Below, one piece after another: positions 6,057 to 12,913 of a stretch of 14,652 nucleotides of DNA. The DNA comes from Nitrososphaerota archaeon (GTDB lineage: Archaea > Thermoproteota > Nitrososphaeria > Nitrososphaerales > CADDZS01): the NCBI GenBank assembly GCA_027314685.1, contig DAHVAI010000142.1, forward strand, positions 1 through 14,652. The letters are read 5' to 3'. Position numbers and translations under genes: made by a program. The number at the start of each line of letters is the position of its first letter. Position 1 is the first letter of the stretch. The notes under the pieces were generated by a model, which saw only the letters and a list, made by a program, of their open reading frames with translations, was not told the DNA's origin and did not search any database.

Positions 6057-6749
6057 ATGCATGCAACGGAAAGAAGAATAAACAAACAAGGATTCAGCGA
6101 GCAACGTGTACTGCGGCTAGCAAAAGCTGCATATTCAGAGAATCCCTCTTTTGCAGTTAAACCGGAGAAATCAGTACTTCTTGTAGTCGATATGCAGGAC
6201 GAATTCGTCAAGCCTCATTGGACTCCGTTCTGGGTGCCAGAAGCAACCAGAAGAGTGAAGAGCATCAGGCGACTTATTGATTACTGTAGGAATAGGAAGA
6301 TCCCAGTAATATTCACTGGCTTCAAAAACACACACTCTTATCTCGACAGACCGAGAACCGGGGCCTACATGCCGAATCGATATACGGACAAAGTCCCCGA
6401 TGATCCGTCATATTTTAGAGATGGTCAGATCTGGCACGAACTTTCCCCTCACAACAACGAGATCGTAATTTACAAACCATCTTACGGAGCATTTTACGAT
6501 ACGCCGCTGGAAAGCATATTGAAGAACCTTGGGAGAGACACAGTAATAATCTGCGGCACCCTCACAAATTTCTGTTGCGGAACCACAGCAAGGCAGGCTT
6601 ACGAGCGAGGTTTCAAGGTTGTTGTGGGAAGTGATGTGACTGCGACCGATGATCCTGAACTACACGGAGCCGAACTTAAGACTTTGAGGAAGGGCTTTGC
6701 GATGGTCCTGACTTCGGCTCAAATAACCAAGAAGATGGTTGGGAGGTGA
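6057..6749 (+). CDS. Isochorismatase-family cysteine hydrolase
   Basis: A cytoplasmic amidohydrolase-type enzyme of the isochorismatase/nicotinamidase fold. Numbering from an upstream in-frame TTG at 6042, the catalytic triad is D50 (VVDMQDEF), K145 (IYKPSYGAF) and C178 (TNFCCGTTAR). The TNxCC-x-TAR context is most like ureidoacrylate, biuret or N-carbamoyl-type amidohydrolases rather than true isochorismatases, but substrate cannot be read from sequence. About 40 extra residues precede the core strand, a mild extension. I prefer the ATG at 6057 because the TATA box at 6028-6034 would make it leaderless; the 6042 TTG adds five residues. No pyrimidine- or urea-degradation genes are adjacent. 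The last codons GGG AGG TGA form a strong ribosome binding site for a possible 17-codon frame just downstream. Confidence 0.9.
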   Translation: MHATERRINKQGFSEQRVLRLAKAAYSENPSFAVKPEKSVLLVVDMQDEFVKPHWTPFWVPEATRRVKSIRRLIDYCRNRKIPVIFTGFKNTHSYLDRPRTGAYMPNRYTDKVPDDPSYFRDGQIWHELSPHNNEIVIYKPSYGAFYDTPLESILKNLGRDTVIICGTLTNFCCGTTARQAYERGFKVVVGSDVTATDDPELHGAELKTLRKGFAMVLTSAQITKKMVGR

Positions 6750-6752
6750 ACG

Positions 6753-6806
6753 ATGCTCAAAAAAGACAATTGTGCCAAAGCCTCTAAACGCGCAAGTGAT
6801 AAATAA
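6753..6806 (+). CDS. Possible 17-residue microprotein behind a strong ribosome binding site
   Basis: ATG at 6753 opens a lysine-rich 17-codon frame (MLKKDNCAKASKRASDK) ending in TAA. GGAGGTGA, a full match to the archaeal anti-Shine-Dalgarno, ends three bases before it and overlaps the stop codon of the hydrolase gene, as in translational coupling. The same bases are needed as coding sequence (Gly-Arg-stop), so the match may be coincidence. Three bases of spacing is also short. Confidence 0.25.
   Translation: MLKKDNCAKASKRASDK
6798..6806 (+). promoter_or_regulatory. Likely TATA box of the small membrane protein gene
   Basis: GATAAATAA is centred about 44 bases before the ATG at 6846, predicting a leader of about 18 bases. 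It is the only AT-rich box in the 96-base gap. Confidence 0.35.
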
Positions 6807-6845
6807 CGAATCATAATCCTTGTTTCGCTACTTCAGTGTGTTTTT

Positions 6846-7118
6846 ATGGCAAATGACAAAGCAATAGGCGGCGCCCTTGTTTTTGGGGCGGTAATCGGCG
6901 CAATCATCTATGGGGCGCTCATGTTTGCATTTGGAAATGGAGTCGCAATTCTAGTTCTAGAAATTACCGCGTTTGTGGGGGTTTTAGCTATCCTGGGAAT
7001 ACTAGGTTGGATCGGATATGTCATGGCAACAACACCACCACCAGCACCGCTAGAACCGGAACCACAGAAAACAGACAACGATACCTCCTCTGGGACTACC
7101 AAAGAAAGCAACAAGTGA
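6846..7118 (+). CDS. Small two-helix membrane protein
   Basis: A 90-residue protein with two hydrophobic helices, about residues 6-29 (glycine/alanine-rich, AIGGALVFGAVIGAIIYG) and 33-60. A hydrophilic tail follows, beginning with a proline-rich run (TTPPPAPLEPEP) and ending in a Thr/Ser/Lys-rich stretch. The short turn FGNGV between the helices suggests a hairpin in the cytoplasmic membrane with both ends on one side. It resembles small conserved hypothetical membrane proteins common in Nitrososphaeria, but I cannot name a family or function. It is transcribed toward the geranylgeranyl-reductase-like gene, 43 bases tail to tail. No Shine-Dalgarno is visible. Confidence 0.7.
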   Translation: MANDKAIGGALVFGAVIGAIIYGALMFAFGNGVAILVLEITAFVGVLAILGILGWIGYVMATTPPPAPLEPEPQKTDNDTSSGTTKESNK

Positions 7119-7161
7119 AGGATCGACGATTTGCTATAGAAGCGAAATCTAGTTCCTCGAG

Positions 7162-8322
7162 TTACGCATGCTTGGCTTTGCTTGCGAGATACACTCTATT
7201 CTTTGCAGCTTGTTCTGCAAGCTTGTGATAGAAACCTAGATACGAAGTAATTTCGTCTATCTTTCCTTTCCTTTGCAAGTTAACACAATTCATGAAAGCC
7301 TTCTGTAATCTCAAAAGTTCCTTACCATCAGTTGTCTTTAGCCACTCTTTTTGGAATCGAGAGAGCATGTTTTCTCCGTATTTCCTATCCTTCAGTGCTT
7401 TCAATGCTACTGCTCCTGCAATCTTTCCCCCGCGCATCGCAAATTCATTTCCACCTGCTGTGAAGGGCTCTACCATGCCAGCAGCATCACCAACAAAAAT
7501 TACTCTGTTACCGTACATTTTGTCAGCCATCTCAATGGGAATTATCGCTGCCTGCATGTCAACGATCTTTCTGTTCAAAGTAATCTCAGACGATTGTGCA
7601 TGTTCCTTCACAAAATAGTTCAATCGTCCTCGCATGTTCTCCCCTCCCATCTCGTGCCAGAGGGACATGAGCCCGCAGATACCTGCGTTTATCACCTCGC
7701 CCTTCGGAAACAGCCAACCATATCCCCAGGGCGCAATTCTGGGATCAAAGTACAAGTTCATTGAATCAAGAGCATTATCCTTCATTTCGACTTCATACAC
7801 GAGACCCTGAAAAGTACTATCTGGCCTCCTCTGAAATCCCAATCCCTTGAACTTTCTAGCGCCCAGGGAAGCAGGACCATCTGCGAAGACAACCAATTGA
7901 CACTTTATTTCAAAATCAAAATTCTTTGATACGTCTCTTAGTTTTACCAAGGCAAATTCGTTTGAGACAGCGACATCCATAGCTATAGTTCGCGTGAGCA
8001 GTCGAGCGCCCCTGGAGGCTGCCCTTTCGCCCAAGAACCTATCAAAGACGCATCTTCTCATCGACACGAATGGAATATCAAATGAGAAAGTTTCGTTTGG
8101 GAAATAGCACACCCATTTGGAAATTGTCCTTTCCCTCACGTACGATGGTATTTCAAAAGCATCCGCATTTTCTACTGGCGTTCCTCCGCCACAAACGTTG
8201 GTCTCCCCAGGATAACTTGCCTTTTCAACGAGCACCACATTTCTTCCAGCCTTGGCGATCTCATCAGCGGCGACAGAACCAGCTGGGCCTGCGCCAATGA
8301 CAACAACCTCGGCATCTTCCAT
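7162..8322 (-). CDS. Geranylgeranyl-reductase-family FAD protein (paralogue 1)
   Basis: A 386-residue flavoprotein of the geranylgeranyl reductase family, which reduces double bonds of isoprenoid chains and in archaea saturates membrane lipids or quinone tails. FAD-binding features are GAGPAG (10-15), E33 at the end of the second strand, the CGGG segment at C44, and VGDAAG (278-283). The family motif YGWLFPKG (201-208) and the ERTISKWVCYFP stretch are present. The C-terminal helical part is complete. A partial paralogue at the right edge of the window is roughly 55-60% identical over the visible part. The gene is divergent from the P450 gene. The ATG lies 13 bases from a perfect palindrome at 8335-8350 between TATA box and start, a typical repressor position. 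The exact substrate is undetermined. Confidence 0.92.
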   Translation of the reverse strand: MEDAEVVVIGAGPAGSVAADEIAKAGRNVVLVEKASYPGETNVCGGGTPVENADAFEIPSYVRERTISKWVCYFPNETFSFDIPFVSMRRCVFDRFLGERAASRGARLLTRTIAMDVAVSNEFALVKLRDVSKNFDFEIKCQLVVFADGPASLGARKFKGLGFQRRPDSTFQGLVYEVEMKDNALDSMNLYFDPRIAPWGYGWLFPKGEVINAGICGLMSLWHEMGGENMRGRLNYFVKEHAQSSEITLNRKIVDMQAAIIPIEMADKMYGNRVIFVGDAAGMVEPFTAGGNEFAMRGGKIAGAVALKALKDRKYGENMLSRFQKEWLKTTDGKELLRLQKAFMNCVNLQRKGKIDEITSYLGFYHKLAEQAAKNRVYLASKAKHA

Positions 8323-8334
8323 TCGATCAGTTTT

Positions 8335-8350
8335 CCACTTTCAAAAGTGG
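8335..8350. promoter_or_regulatory. Palindromic operator before the geranylgeranyl-reductase-like gene
   Basis: CCACTTT-CA-AAAGTGG is a perfect 7-2-7 inverted repeat. It lies 13-28 bases before the minus-strand ATG and just downstream of the TATA box at 8358-8366. The predicted transcription start (about 8335) falls at its edge, so a bound protein would block transcription; alternatively it forms a hairpin at the mRNA start. Confidence 0.55.
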
Positions 8351-8357
8351 ATTATTG

Positions 8358-8366
8358 ATATAAATT
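8358..8366 (-). promoter_or_regulatory. TATA box of the geranylgeranyl-reductase-like gene
   Basis: On the minus strand this reads ATTTATATC, centred about 40 bases before the ATG. It is one of the better archaeal TATA boxes in the window and predicts a leader of roughly 13 bases. Confidence 0.5.
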
Positions 8367-8424
8367 GTTTTTATTCCATTCCAGGAGAATTTGGACGCTT
8401 CCACAATTGCGAGTGAAAATCTTG

Positions 8425-8436
8425 TTCGAATTCGAA
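8425..8436. promoter_or_regulatory. 12-base palindrome upstream of the P450 gene
   Basis: TTCGAATTCGAA, perfectly symmetric, 52-63 bases before the P450 ATG and about eight bases upstream of a weak TATA-like TTATTT (8445-8450). The position just upstream of a promoter would suit an activator or regulator of the P450 gene. Function is inferred. Confidence 0.35.
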
Positions 8437-8487
8437 AGAAAGTGTTATTTGCAATCTTCGGACTTTCTGGGCTGACCAACAACAAAA

Positions 8488-9837
8488 ATGACCGATGCTC
8501 AACCACAGCTTCGGAGAGAAAAAACGGCAATTCCTGAAGTCAGATTTCTCTTCAGGAGTAACGTACTGCGACTTCTTGAAAAGGCACGCAAACTCTCCGA
8601 CGACGTTGTTCATGTGAAATTTGGACGATCTGATTATTTCCTCATGATCGATCCAGAATTGATAGAGGAGACTCTAGTATCAAAACAGTCATTTTTCGGG
8701 AAGCAAAAATACATCAGCTTTTCACTTTCTGCACAGAAAGCAGTAACCCGTAGACTGGTTGCAAGTGTCGTGCCCTTTGAAAGTCATGACCAACAAAGGA
8801 AGAGACAACAAGCTGCCTTCCACCAGGAGCGAATAACCGCTTATGGAAATATGATGACAGATATCACTGAGCGATACTGCTCTTCTTGGAGGGATGGCCA
8901 AGTCATAGATATTGGTCACGAAATGGTCAAGCTTACTACTCTCTTCGTGGCAAAGTGTCTATTCAATATGGACATCGAGTCGAGAGCCGAGGAGATTGCG
9001 TCAGATCTCACAACTTTCGCGGGATATTATGAGCGTATGTCCAATCCGTTGGCTGATCTTCTGGTGAAGCTTCCTTCGAACAGAAAATATGAAACAGCGT
9101 TGCACAAGGTCGATGCTCTAATATTGAACTTGGTGAATGATCGAAAGAAAGCCACGCAAGATCCCGGAGATATGCTCTCTATGCTTCTAAAAGCAACAAA
9201 CGAACAAGGAAAGGAAATGTCCTTTGAACAACTACGAGATCAGGTAGGAATATTTCTTGTTGTTGGCCATGAAACCTCCACCAACTGCCTAACATGGACG
9301 TGGCACCTTCTATCTCAAAATCCTGCAGTAGAGCAGAAATTGCATCAAGAAATCGATTCTTTGTTTCCTAAATACGAAATTCCTAGCGCTAGTGATGTTT
9401 CGAAATTAGACTACACCACAAAGATAATCAGCGAGTCGCTTAGGCTCTATCCTCCTTCTTGGTGTCTCATCAGGGAAACAATGAAAGAGTGCACAGTCGG
9501 AAGTTATCGGTTCCGAGCTGGAAGTCACATTTGGATAAGTCAATATCTGAACCACAGAGATCCAAGATACTTTCAGGAACCTGAAAAATTTCTACCTGAT
9601 CGCTGGACAGAAGAAATGAAGAAAAACATACCACGGTTCTCATACTTTCCTTTTGGAGGCGGCGCAAGGCGCTGCATGGGCGAGCCCTTTGCCTGGATGG
9701 AGATTTCTCTCCTCCTTGCAATGATTTCCCGTCGATGGAGACTATTGCCAATTGAAGGTCAGAAAGTAGTTCCTCACGCTGCGATAACCCTTGTTCCAAA
9801 ACATGGAATAAAGATGCGGTTGGAGAAAAGGTCGTAA
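8488..9837 (+). CDS. Cytochrome P450 monooxygenase
   Basis: A soluble heme-thiolate monooxygenase of 449 residues with no N-terminal membrane anchor. Diagnostic motifs are all present: the I-helix oxygen-activating GHETST (260-265), the K-helix ExxR (E316-R319 in ESLRLYPP), HRDPRYFQEPEKFLPDRW before the heme loop, and the heme loop FPFGGGARRCMG with axial ligand C396. The enzyme should be active if supplied with electrons, but no ferredoxin or ferredoxin reductase lies in the window. It is divergent from a geranylgeranyl-reductase-like gene, and isoprenoid genes lie to the right, so an isoprenoid substrate is possible; this is inference from position. The ATG is the first start after an in-frame TGA 15 bases upstream. 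P450s are scattered in archaea, so transfer from bacteria is possible. Confidence 0.96.
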   Translation: MTDAQPQLRREKTAIPEVRFLFRSNVLRLLEKARKLSDDVVHVKFGRSDYFLMIDPELIEETLVSKQSFFGKQKYISFSLSAQKAVTRRLVASVVPFESHDQQRKRQQAAFHQERITAYGNMMTDITERYCSSWRDGQVIDIGHEMVKLTTLFVAKCLFNMDIESRAEEIASDLTTFAGYYERMSNPLADLLVKLPSNRKYETALHKVDALILNLVNDRKKATQDPGDMLSMLLKATNEQGKEMSFEQLRDQVGIFLVVGHETSTNCLTWTWHLLSQNPAVEQKLHQEIDSLFPKYEIPSASDVSKLDYTTKIISESLRLYPPSWCLIRETMKECTVGSYRFRAGSHIWISQYLNHRDPRYFQEPEKFLPDRWTEEMKKNIPRFSYFPFGGGARRCMGEPFAWMEISLLLAMISRRWRLLPIEGQKVVPHAAITLVPKHGIKMRLEKRS

Positions 9838-9984
9838 AGTATCCTAGGTTGGAGAATTTTCCAGGTCGGCATTGTTTCTTTGGCTCCGCTAGGTTGAGTC
9901 CCGGCATTAACCGCCTAGAACTTCCCAGTGATGTAAGACCGATCAGTCCTACGCTAGCTATTGCTAGAAGTCTGTTCCTCACAA

Positions 9985-9995
9985 GGCTTTTAAAT
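9985..9995 (+). promoter_or_regulatory. TATA-like element of the PQQ-type gene
   Basis: CTTTTAAATTG is the most TATA-like sequence in the 213-base gap after the P450 gene. It is about 61 bases before the TTG start, predicting a leader of about 35 bases that includes a GTGAG ribosome binding site at 10040-10044. The gap holds no plus-strand gene; a 5-bp hairpin CTAGC/GCTAG lies at 9954-9967. Confidence 0.35.
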
Positions 9996-10050
9996 TGAGC
10001 CAGTATTTTCCGCGAGTACTTCAGTTAGATCATCCATCAGTGAGTTAATT

Positions 10051-11625
10051 TTGAAAAAATTCCTCTTTGTAGTTTTGGGCATGTCTGTTCTTTTACTCAC
10101 CGTCAGCTCTGTTTACTTTTCTTCCTCGGCGCAATCGATAATCACAATTGATTCCTCGTGGGCTTATCAAAACCAGAATCAACAAAATACTGGCTATAGC
10201 TCGCAGATACTGATCAATATCATGGATGCTCCAAAGTTAAAACCACTATGGTCTACGGCAATTGATGGACTGAGCGGTACCCCTGTCATTGTTAATGGAA
10301 TCGTTTACGTAGCGGGCGCTTATTCAATTAACGCGGTCAACGAGACCACGGGTAAGTTAATCTGGTCAGACAGCCCTACAACTGGCCTTGCCAAAGGCGC
10401 GTTTTCTACCGCTAGCGGCGTGACCATAGATCAAGGAAGTGTCTTCGCGGGAACCAGTAACAACACTCTGGTTTCGCTTAATGCAAAGACTGGTGCACTG
10501 CAATGGACGACAAACATTCTCCAAAATATCACCGGTAGCACGATATCGCAGTACCAAGGTGCCCAAGCAACTCCTCTTGTTTATGACGGCAAAGTAATAG
10601 TCGGTGAGACTGTGGGCTCTTACGGCGCAAGAGGAGTGTTGCAAGCGTTTTCCGAGACAAACGGCCGATTACTCTGGTCATTCTTCACGGTTCCTCCAAA
10701 CCCAATAAACGCAACCAATCAGGGACCTTGGGGAAACAGTTGGGGCACAAACGGCACTACTGGTTGCTCATGCAGCGGAGGAGATGTTTGGGGTGTCCCA
10801 GCCGTTGATCCAAGCACGGGCATCATCTATTTTGGCACGGGCAATCCATTCCCATGGGGAATTAAGGCTACTTCGGCGAGAACGCCTGGTTATCCAAACA
10901 CAAACGACGTCAATCTTTGTACTGATTGTATTATCGCGCTAAACTCTGCTACGGGAAAACTCGTGTGGTACTATCAAGCTGTTCCTTCCGACCAATATGA
11001 CTACGACGTAGGCATGCCAGTTCAACTATTCACGACAAAGATTAATGGAATTCAGACTGAGGTTGTGGGAGCAGGAGGTAAGATAGGCGATTACTGGTTG
11101 TTAAATGCAAGGACTGGTGCGCTGATATGGCAGGTCGAGGTTAGCCTGCAGCTAAACGACAGAGCTCCAGCAGGTTCTGTGCCGAGTTCAGAGATATATC
11201 CTAGCGGACACGGCGGTATCACTTCTTTCTCAACATACGATCCTTTCTTCAACCTGATTTACACTATGGGTTACAACGAACCATCCTCGTGCGCTCTGAC
11301 ACCAACATGCCCTCAGGATGTAAACTCAACTCTCGACGCTATTGATGCATCAACAGGTGCCGTGGTTTGGCAGGTGTCAATGCAGGGTCTTGGTGGAGGG
11401 GCGTCGTCAACAAACGAGTTAGTGTTTACCTCGGATGGCAACCATCACTTCTATGCCCTAAATGGTTTGAATGGCAAAGTGGTGTGGGAATATACAGATC
11501 CTTCGGGAGGAAATGCCGGAACACCCTGGTGGTCATGGGGACCTCCATCATTTACGAATGGTAAAATGTTCGTAACGACGATGGGTATGGGCGGAAACGG
11601 CTTCCTTGAAGCCTACACGACTTGA
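10051..11625 (+). CDS. Exported PQQ-dehydrogenase-like beta-propeller protein
   Basis: A 524-residue exported protein related to PQQ-dependent alcohol dehydrogenases, with an eight-blade-type propeller. A signal peptide (MKKFLFVVLGMSVLLLTVSS, cleavage near SSA-QS at about 27) supports the TTG start over the ATG ten codons later, which would lose both lysines. Propeller repeats show TGKLIW, TGALQW, NGRLLW, TGKLVW, TGALIW, TGAVVW and NGKVVW. Quinoprotein-type features are GTGNPFPW (N265), NLCTDCIIALNSATGKLVWY and VPSDQYDYD (D314, aligned with the catalytic Asp of methanol dehydrogenase). However, the position of the Ca-binding Glu appears to be Ser190 (GSYGARG), and no adjacent CysCys pair is seen. 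It may be a variant dehydrogenase or a binding protein. It ends 20 bases from the convergent ABC gene. No cytochrome c or PQQ-synthesis gene is nearby. Confidence 0.85.
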   Translation: MKKFLFVVLGMSVLLLTVSSVYFSSSAQSIITIDSSWAYQNQNQQNTGYSSQILINIMDAPKLKPLWSTAIDGLSGTPVIVNGIVYVAGAYSINAVNETTGKLIWSDSPTTGLAKGAFSTASGVTIDQGSVFAGTSNNTLVSLNAKTGALQWTTNILQNITGSTISQYQGAQATPLVYDGKVIVGETVGSYGARGVLQAFSETNGRLLWSFFTVPPNPINATNQGPWGNSWGTNGTTGCSCSGGDVWGVPAVDPSTGIIYFGTGNPFPWGIKATSARTPGYPNTNDVNLCTDCIIALNSATGKLVWYYQAVPSDQYDYDVGMPVQLFTTKINGIQTEVVGAGGKIGDYWLLNARTGALIWQVEVSLQLNDRAPAGSVPSSEIYPSGHGGITSFSTYDPFFNLIYTMGYNEPSSCALTPTCPQDVNSTLDAIDASTGAVVWQVSMQGLGGGASSTNELVFTSDGNHHFYALNGLNGKVVWEYTDPSGGNAGTPWWSWGPPSFTNGKMFVTTMGMGGNGFLEAYTT

Positions 11626-11645
11626 TCCACCACAGACTCGACGGC

Positions 11646-12629
11646 TTAATCTCGAAGTGTTCTTCCAGTCAGTCTAATGAAAACATCTTCGAGCGTCGGA
11701 TCTACCACTTCGAAGCTCTCGACTTCCATCTTGTCTTCCATTAGCTTGCCTAGGACTGAGCTGATGAGCTCTTGACCGCCATCGCTCTTGGCAGTTACCT
11801 CCACGTGGGATTCGATATCCGAGCTTGGTATGACGACAACACTCTCGACCCCAGCGATCCTCTCCAAGGTATTTGCAACTCCGTTTGAGTTGCGGAGTTT
11901 TATTCGTAAAGTAAACTTTTCCCTGTAGGCCCGCTTGAGCTCAGAAGGTGCTCCGCAAGCAATGAGCGTTCCATGGTCTATTATGCCAACACGGTCGCAT
12001 AATCGATCCGCTTCGTCCATATTGTGCGTGGTAAGAAGGATTGCTTTTCCCTTTTTCTTCAAATTTACAATCGCATCTCGCACCACTATGGAAGCCTGGG
12101 GATCAATACTCATTGTTGGTTCATCCAGTAAAACTACTGGCGCATCATTTAGCAGAGATTTGGCAAAAGACAACCTAATTTTCATTCCCGTAGAGTAGCT
12201 CTCGACCCTTCTGTTTGCGCTACCAGTCAGTCCCACGAGGTCAAGCAGAGATTCAATACGCTGCTTTGACACCTTTGGATCAACATGATACAATGTAGAA
12301 AAATACACTAGATTTTCTCTTCCGGTAAGCTTCCAATACATGTTCCTTTCACCAGCGAGCATCACCCCAATCCTCGATCTCACTTTTTCAGGGGACTTTA
12401 CTACGCTGCAACCGTCAATTAGTGCATCTCCTGACGTTGGAGTGATTAACGTACTAATCATTTTCACGGTTGTAGATTTACCTGCCCCATTCGGCCCCAG
12501 AAGACCGAAGACTTCCCCAGCAGCAATCTCAAAATTGAGTCCGTCTACCGCTGTTATGGATTTTCCCTTTGAAATACCGTGGCGGACATCGAACTCCTTT
12601 CTGAGATCCTTAACTTCAACTAAGCTCAA
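11646..12629 (-). CDS. ABC-2-type transporter ATP-binding protein
   Basis: The cytoplasmic ATPase subunit of an ABC exporter, 327 residues, most like the DrrA/NatA type that drives ABC-2 permeases for drugs, lipids or polysaccharides. Walker A is GPNGAGKST (45-53). The signature YSTGMKIRL (145-153) is the ABC-2 variant of LSGGQ. Walker B is VVLLDEP (165-171) with catalytic E170, and the switch H202 lies in LLTTHNMDEAD. About 85 C-terminal residues form the extra domain usual for this type, ending in PTLEDVFIRLTGR. The TTG start is forced: the next Met is in helix 1 after Walker A. A TATA-like TTATAC lies about 32 bases before it, suggesting a nearly leaderless mRNA. No permease gene lies on either side, so its partner must be elsewhere. 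Confidence 0.92.
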   Translation of the reverse strand: MSLVEVKDLRKEFDVRHGISKGKSITAVDGLNFEIAAGEVFGLLGPNGAGKSTTVKMISTLITPTSGDALIDGCSVVKSPEKVRSRIGVMLAGERNMYWKLTGRENLVYFSTLYHVDPKVSKQRIESLLDLVGLTGSANRRVESYSTGMKIRLSFAKSLLNDAPVVLLDEPTMSIDPQASIVVRDAIVNLKKKGKAILLTTHNMDEADRLCDRVGIIDHGTLIACGAPSELKRAYREKFTLRIKLRNSNGVANTLERIAGVESVVVIPSSDIESHVEVTAKSDGGQELISSVLGKLMEDKMEVESFEVVDPTLEDVFIRLTGRTLRD

Positions 12630-12913
12630 GCGAACTGGCCATCTGAGGAAACAAGCTCGTATAACGATTTTCCTCCACTTTCTTTGAAAGTTTAAGCAAC
12701 GGCGAGTGCAGATTGTCCTAAGGAGACTTTTTTGGGATGATCCGAGTGGTTATTGCTAGAATCTCGAGTTTCCTTGAGTGCCTCAACAAGAATGCGAAGG
12801 TAGAGATACAACGAAATCAAGAAGACCCTTTTTGTTTCATTATTAGGATGAAATACTTTGAATATCTTGGCGTTTGTCACAAACGCCATGACATTGACAA
12901 CCAAAGACTGTGT
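12630..12913. other. Intergenic region between UbiA-family and ABC genes
   Basis: These 284 bases hold no gene I trust. Two overlapping opposite-strand frames (12692-12904 minus, 12737-13021 plus) lack recognisable motifs. Visible structure includes the 21-base hairpin at 12868-12888 and a smaller inverted repeat ACTTTC-TTT-GAAAGT at 12677-12691. The latter is about 16 bases upstream of the TATA-like element of the ABC gene, and a CCACTTTC (12675-12682) at its left edge also occurs in the palindrome at 8335. Confidence 0.4.
12868..12888. terminator. 21-base hairpin after the UbiA-family gene
   Basis: TGGCGTTTG and CAAACGCCA form a perfect 9-bp stem around a 3-base loop, starting 25 bases after the stop codon of the minus-strand prenyltransferase gene. 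The position suits a 3' end structure. No T-run follows on the minus strand, so a regulatory site is the alternative. Confidence 0.45.

Noticed and set aside
9470..9982. Minus-strand frame of 170 codons whose GTG start is followed by a signal-peptide-like sequence (MRNRLLAIASVGLIGLTSLG)
   Set aside because: Most of it is antisense to the conserved heme-binding end of the P450 gene, and the rest has no recognisable domain; the hydrophobic start is probably chance.
12692..12904. Minus-strand 70-codon frame just after the UbiA-family gene, with a hydrophobic middle
   Set aside because: TTG start with no ribosome binding site, contains the 21-base hairpin, and no motif I recognise; an overlapping plus-strand frame is equally open.
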